NCBI RefSeq assembly: GCF_036017035.1
Contig: NZ_JAYXHS010000002.1
Span: 248,001 to 312,000 of the forward strand
Length of the DNA: 64,000 nt
From: Viridibacterium silvisoli
GTDB lineage: Bacteria > Pseudomonadota > Gammaproteobacteria > Burkholderiales > Rhodocyclaceae
Reading direction: 5' to 3'
Shown: positions 59,906 to 64,000 of the stretch, one piece after another
How positions within the stretch are numbered: position 1 is the stretch's first letter
Layout of the letters: each line of letters starts with the position of its first letter
Notes under the pieces: generated by a model
What the model saw: only the letters and a program-made list of their open reading frames with translations
Told to the model about the DNA's origin: nothing
The model's database searches: none
Program-made: the position numbers and the translations under genes

Positions 59906-61192
59906 TTACTTGAGGACGTCGAACAACTGCTTGCGTGTGGCGATGGCGCACAGCGGGAAGATGGTTCTCGCGTGGTAGTTCTTGTAGTCGTCTTCGCTGG
60001 CAAACGGCGGCAAGCCGAAAGCCTGGTCGGCTTCGATGACTGCAACGCGAGCACCGCGAGCATTGAAGGCTTGCTGGGCGCGGAGCGTGTTGAAGAACGG
60101 CACCAGTGGATCGCGCGCGCCGCCGCATAAGGCCATCGGCACCTGTGGCGTCCAGCCGTCGATCAACGAGTTTTCACGCAACACGCGCCGGACTGCGCTA
60201 TCCGGATTCGAGCGGACTGTCTCGAGGAAGGGGGCCTTGAACAGATCGCTCAATGCCAGAGGCAGAACGCCCTTCGCATACAGCTCCGAGGCTTCGAGCG
60301 GACCGGGGAAATACGACTCGATGGTCGGCGCATAGGCGGGTTGGAAGATGTCCGCCGCTCTGCCGTAGATCGCGTGAGTGGCGCGGTTGAGCCCGATCAT
60401 CGCGAATGCGCCCACTGCCGTGCCGGCCAGGGTGGCATTGCTGGCGCCGAAAACGAAAGTCTCTTCCAGTGCGTAAGGGCCGGACATCGGAGCTGCCGCC
60501 ACGAGCGGAAACTCGCCACGGTAGCGGGTCTCGAGCGCTCGCGTGGTCGCCATCGATGCATGGCCGCCGTGCGAATAGCCGGTCACGAAGAGCTTGCCGA
60601 TCTTCAGGCCGTATCTACCCAGTACCTTGCGCGAGGCGCGCAAGGCGTCGACGGTGGCGTCAGCCTCGGAGGCAGCATGCAGGTAGGCGTGATAGGGCAG
60701 GGTCGAGCCGCCATAGCCGTGGTAGTCCGGCGCGACGACGACATACCCCTTGGCGGCATACCAGCCGATGATGGCGGAGGTCTGATCCCCTGTGGGGTTG
60801 GCCATCGAGAAGCTGCGGCGGAACTCGGTGCCGTGATCGAAAGCGATGACAGGCGCACTGGTATTCACGGTGCAGCTTGCGTCACCCACCGGTGTGAGCA
60901 CGGCGCCTGAAGAGGTGATGGGTTCGTTGCGTGGGCCACGGGCCTGGAACACGATTGCGTCGATGCGCACATCGCATTGTGCCGGGCCGACCAGCGCAGC
61001 CATTTGCGGACCCTGCGCGGCAAGTGCGGCATTGATGGCAGCCTTGGGTACGACGGTGATGGTCTTGCTGAGGATCAGGCGCCCGCGCTCCCACAGCTCT
61101 GCGTGCGCCGCCTGGCTGGCGACAAGGCTGGTAACGAGGCAGGTTGTGAGCAGGCTGAGCGCCCGCAGCTTTCCACGCATTCGACTCTTCAT
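59906..61192 (-). CDS. Secreted alpha/beta hydrolase (secretory lipase-like)
   Basis: A 428-residue protein starting at ATG 61192 (AGGAG 7 bases upstream). The signal peptide is about residues 1-30 (ends SQAAHA). The alpha/beta hydrolase nucleophile is in GYSHGGHAS, with the oxyanion region near APVIAFDHGTEFRRSFSMANP and PDYHGYGGS. A later acidic and histidine region (CGGARDPLVPFF) suits the rest of the triad. This resembles secretory lipase/esterase families; the substrate is unknown. A few Cys suggest disulfides. Alone on its strand. Confidence 0.8.
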   Translation of the reverse strand: MKSRMRGKLRALSLLTTCLVTSLVASQAAHAELWERGRLILSKTITVVPKAAINAALAAQGPQMAALVGPAQCDVRIDAIVFQARGPRNEPITSSGAVLTPVGDASCTVNTSAPVIAFDHGTEFRRSFSMANPTGDQTSAIIGWYAAKGYVVVAPDYHGYGGSTLPYHAYLHAASEADATVDALRASRKVLGRYGLKIGKLFVTGYSHGGHASMATTRALETRYRGEFPLVAAAPMSGPYALEETFVFGASNATLAGTAVGAFAMIGLNRATHAIYGRAADIFQPAYAPTIESYFPGPLEASELYAKGVLPLALSDLFKAPFLETVRSNPDSAVRRVLRENSLIDGWTPQVPMALCGGARDPLVPFFNTLRAQQAFNARGARVAVIEADQAFGLPPFASEDDYKNYHARTIFPLCAIATRKQLFDVLK

Positions 61193-61400
61193 GTGATGCT
61201 CCTGTTGTTGTTTTCCGGATGGGCTGCGGCAGTTGATCGGCCTGCGGCGAGCTGCGGAAAGCTTATGACGCGCTGCTACAACTTGCGCGAGGAGTACCCA
61301 TTGGTCGGCGTGGAGACAGGACATCCCGCGACGGCCGGTCGTTTTGCCCGGCCGCTCGCGAGGAGATGCTTGATGACGATGCTGGAGATGCGTGACAGGC

Positions 61401-61895
61401 CTAGCGGCGCGTCAGCGTGACGAAGTCGAAATCGTGTTCGTTGAACTCGTTGGCCTTGTGTGCTTTTCGCTGCGCTTGCTGCCACACGCCATGGTCAATC
61501 GGCGGGAAGGATGCGTCGCCTTCCGGCGCACAGCGCACGTCGGTGATGTACAACACATCGGCAATCGGCAGTGCTTCGGCATAGATCTGCGCGCCGCCAA
61601 TGATGAACGCAGTGCTGTCGCCCGCACAGCGCGCCAGCGCCTCTTCCAGCGAGTGCACGACTTCGGCGCCGGGCGCACCGTAATTGCTGTTGCGCGTGAT
61701 GACGATATTGCGTCGCTGCGGCAGCGGGCGACCCAATGACTCCCAGGTCTTGCGACCCATGATCACGGCGTGGTCGAGCGTCAGCGACTTGAAGTGACGC
61801 ATGTCGTCGCGCAGGCGCCACAGCAGGGCGTTGTTGCGGCCGATGACGCCGTTCTCGGCAACGGCAGCCACGAGGGCTATCTTCGGGCGGCTCAT
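61401..61895 (-). CDS. folA: Dihydrofolate reductase
   Basis: A 164-residue enzyme that regenerates tetrahydrofolate with NADPH, the target of trimethoprim. Typical elements are IALVAAVAENGVIGRNNALLW, the folate-binding MRHFKSLTLDHAVIMGRKTWESLG, and FIIGGAQIYAEALPIADVLYIT. The ATG overlaps the thyA stop by 4 bases (ATGA), giving coupled expression with thymidylate synthase, which consumes the folate. Confidence 0.95.
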   Translation of the reverse strand: MSRPKIALVAAVAENGVIGRNNALLWRLRDDMRHFKSLTLDHAVIMGRKTWESLGRPLPQRRNIVITRNSNYGAPGAEVVHSLEEALARCAGDSTAFIIGGAQIYAEALPIADVLYITDVRCAPEGDASFPPIDHGVWQQAQRKAHKANEFNEHDFDFVTLTRR

Positions 61896-62686
61896 ACGGC
61901 GATCGGTGCGGAAATGGCTGGATGCGGGTCGTACCCTTCCAGCGTGAAGTCTTCGAAGCGGAAAGCGAAAATGTCACGCACCGCGGGGTTGAGTTTCATC
62001 GTGGGTAGGGCACGTTCTTCTCGGCTCAGCTGCAGGCGCGCCTGATCGAGATGGTTGAGGTACAGGTGGGCGTCGCCGAGGGTATGCACGAAGTCGCCCG
62101 GCTGCAGGTCGCAGACCTGCGCGATCATCAGCGTCAGCAAGGCATAGCTGGCGATATTGAAAGGCACGCCGAGGAAGATGTCCGCGCTGCGCTGGTACAG
62201 CTGGCATGACAGCTTGCCGTCGGCCACGTAGAACTGGAACAGGGCGTGGCAGGGTGGCAGGGCCATCTGGCTGACTTCGGACGGATTCCAGGCTGACACG
62301 AGGTGACGGCGCGAGTCCGGGTTCTTCTTCAGACCCTCGACAAGCTGGGTAATCTGGTCGATGACTGTGCCATCGGGCGTTTCCCAGCGACGCCATTGCT
62401 TGCCGTATACCGGGCCGAGGTCGCCGTTCTCGTCTGCCCACTCATCCCAGATGGAAACGCCGTTTTCCTTCAGGTAACGGATATTCGTATCGCCTTGCAG
62501 AAACCACAGCAGCTCATGGATGATGGAGCGCAGATGCAGCTTCTTGGTCGTCAGGGCGGGGAAGCCGTCCGACAGGTTGAAGCGCATTTGCCAGCCGAAG
62601 ACCGACAGGGTGCCGGTGCCGGTGCGGTCGGTCTTGCGATGCCCGTGTTCAAGCACGTGGCGCATGAGGTCGTGATACTGGCGCAT
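61892..62686 (-). CDS. thyA: Thymidylate synthase
   Basis: A 264-residue enzyme, the same length as E. coli ThyA, that methylates dUMP to dTMP. It starts at ATG 62686 (RQYHDLMRHVLE); the longer frame upstream is not needed. The catalytic Cys is in LPPCHALFQFYV, and the substrate-binding region LYQRSADIFLGVPFNIASYALL is complete. It is upstream of folA in one operon. No good ribosome site precedes the start. Confidence 0.95.
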   Translation of the reverse strand: MRQYHDLMRHVLEHGHRKTDRTGTGTLSVFGWQMRFNLSDGFPALTTKKLHLRSIIHELLWFLQGDTNIRYLKENGVSIWDEWADENGDLGPVYGKQWRRWETPDGTVIDQITQLVEGLKKNPDSRRHLVSAWNPSEVSQMALPPCHALFQFYVADGKLSCQLYQRSADIFLGVPFNIASYALLTLMIAQVCDLQPGDFVHTLGDAHLYLNHLDQARLQLSREERALPTMKLNPAVRDIFAFRFEDFTLEGYDPHPAISAPIAV

Positions 62687-62870
62687 GGGGAATCGTTGCG
62701 AAGCGTCGAAGATGGGTAGGAGTTTGCCGCGGGTTGGCGCAGCCAGGCGCAATTCTATCGCGGATCACCAAACGGCACTTTGTCTCGGTCGGACTTTAGT
62801 CCGTGCTTCGCAAGGCGGGGCCGCCGGTTAGAATGTTTTCTGTCGAATTCAAAGAATTCAGGGGATTAGC

Positions 62871-64000
62871 TTGCTGTCGATGACCCGGCCCTACACGCTG
62901 CCCGACGAGCGCGCGCTCAAGCGGGCCATTGACGAACTCGGCCGCCTCGAGCCGGCACAAGCGCTGTCCGAAGCTGCGCAGTGGATAGAGTCCCTGCTCG
63001 GCAATACCGATCTTGCTGATACCGTGCGCCTGCGCGCCTTGTTCGCGCTGGACCAGGCCGTGCATCGCCAGGCGCGTGCCTGCATCGAGCTGTACCTGTC
63101 GGCTGTGGCCGTTGGATCCCCCGCGCGCAACAGCCTGTGGAAGTGCGCACATGGGCACTGGTCGCTGGTGTTCGATGCCTATGGCGAGAGTCTCGTGACC
63201 ATGGCCGCCGCGGGCAAGGGCGACAAGGACGCCGCCATGCTGGCGGAGTTGAGCACGCGCGCCATCCGCGCCGGATCACAGTGCGCCAAATGGGATGCCT
63301 TCCGTCATGGGCCGATCACCGAGGCCGTATGGGCGCGCCTTAATCTGGCCTACCGGCTTGCCGCCGGGCAGGGCGTTACACGTCGCAACATGCGCCTGCG
63401 GGCCGACCGGGCGACCGAGACCAACGTCGAACGTGAGTATCTGCGCGCTTTTGCGCTGCATAGCCTGGGTGTCGATCAGCTCGATGCCTATCGGTTGGAA
63501 CTGGCTTCACGCCTTATTCAATATGTACTGCCCTATCTGGAGCTGACCGAAGCGCCCGATGCCGCCAGCCTGCACTGGATCGACGTCAGCGGCGCGCAGC
63601 CGCCCGCACGCTTGGTGCGCACGCCCGGCAATTCAGGCGCCTTGCGTTTTTTCAGTGGCGTTGTAGCCGCGCAGCCCTTGCAGGACATGCTTGAGCTGGT
63701 TGTTGCCGGCGAGGTGCCGGCACCGCTGGTGGCGGCCGGAGAATCGGTGGCCAGCGATACGCATGGCAAGGTAGCCAGTGTGTTGTCGCACATGATCCGC
63801 AGTTGGTCCAACGAGCCTCCGGTCCGTCGCCATCGTCGCCACGCCTTGCCGGGCCGCATGCTGGTGGTTGAAGGCCTGCTGCAGTTCGCGCGTCGCCTGG
63901 CCGGTGATCCGAACGCCGCCGAGCCGCGTACTTGGCAGATGCAGGACGCCAGCCTGCATGGCGTTGGCGCGGAAACGATGCTGGATGAAGGCAATGAGTT
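62871..64000 (+). CDS. PilZ-like c-di-GMP-binding protein, 3'-truncated
   Basis: An open frame that continues past the right edge. Two starts are possible: TTG 62871, with GGGGA five bases upstream, or ATG 62880. About 374 residues are visible. Residues 1-260 are mainly helical (starts TRPYTLPDERALKRAIDELG) with no recognised domain. Near the end RRHRRHAL followed about 35 residues later by DASLHGVG matches the PilZ signature R-x3-R and D/N-x-S-x2-G, which binds cyclic di-GMP. The longer spacing between the two motifs than usual leaves some doubt. It is divergent from thyA. If PilZ, it could answer the GGDEF/EAL enzyme in this window. Confidence 0.65.
   Translation, partial: MLSMTRPYTLPDERALKRAIDELGRLEPAQALSEAAQWIESLLGNTDLADTVRLRALFALDQAVHRQARACIELYLSAVAVGSPARNSLWKCAHGHWSLVFDAYGESLVTMAAAGKGDKDAAMLAELSTRAIRAGSQCAKWDAFRHGPITEAVWARLNLAYRLAAGQGVTRRNMRLRADRATETNVEREYLRAFALHSLGVDQLDAYRLELASRLIQYVLPYLELTEAPDAASLHWIDVSGAQPPARLVRTPGNSGALRFFSGVVAAQPLQDMLELVVAGEVPAPLVAAGESVASDTHGKVASVLSHMIRSWSNEPPVRRHRRHALPGRMLVVEGLLQFARRLAGDPNAAEPRTWQMQDASLHGVGAETMLDEGNE

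Noticed and set aside
1..64000. CRISPR arrays, prophage, integrase or insertion sequences
   Set aside because: No transposase, integrase, Cas protein or regularly spaced repeat was seen anywhere in the window.

Overview
The window is a GC-rich stretch of bacterial chromosome, densely coding and mostly housekeeping. Gene content and order point to a beta-proteobacterium, probably Rhodocyclales or a neighbouring Burkholderiales group. The clues are the order queG-tsaE-amidase-mutL, the apbC-dcd block near metG, a DMHA-type MutL, a tripartite tricarboxylate (Tct) transporter, a cytochrome c'/b561 pair, and tRNA genes with encoded CCA ends. The genus cannot be fixed from the sequence alone.

Layout. 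1-5.4 kb: 3' part of a UvrD-family helicase, a succinate-semialdehyde dehydrogenase with a GntR/FadR-type regulator, a small lipoprotein and a RoxA-type ribosomal oxygenase. 5.5-10.5 kb: rlmD, a BI-1/YccA membrane protein, tRNA-Ser(UGA), queD, an XRE-type regulator beside an AT-rich region with a nested palindrome, and lysC. 10.6-18.8 kb: tRNA-Ser(GCU), tRNA-Arg(ACG), two RsuA-family pseudouridine synthases, a membrane protein coupled to mutL, mutL, an N-acetylmuramoyl-L-alanine amidase, tsaE and divergent queG. 18.9-27.3 kb: cytochrome c' and b561, a DUF2322-like protein, a universal stress protein, ppa, an Orn/Lys/Arg decarboxylase, a DUF4124-glutaredoxin fusion, dcd, apbC and a cysteine-cluster protein. 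27.3-37.8 kb: a membrane hybrid histidine kinase, metG, acylphosphatase, a 2-Cys peroxiredoxin, a large PAS-GGDEF-EAL protein, a lipoprotein and a zinc-ribbon membrane protein.

38.0-45.9 kb is the most distinctive region. It is an eight-gene minus-strand block: a DarA-like flavodoxin-fold enzyme, a DarB-like KAS III, a small unknown protein, a BtrH-like Cys-His-Asp protein, an ABC ATPase and permease, an acyl carrier protein and an unusual ketosynthase. Neighbouring genes overlap or nearly abut, except the last. It looks like a pathway that makes and exports a dialkylresorcinol-like or other fatty-acyl-derived product. Two secreted proteins lie just upstream, and one carries a ten-base homopolymer in its coding sequence.

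47.2-64 kb: dnaE, a lipoprotein subtilase coupled to a PrcB-like protein, a tctC-tctB-tctA transporter with strong hairpins between tctC and tctB, a DMT exporter, an SDR-type threonine dehydrogenase, a secreted alpha/beta hydrolase, folA-thyA, and a gene running off the right edge whose end looks like a PilZ domain. Long imperfect palindromes recur between genes, and two of them share a core sequence.
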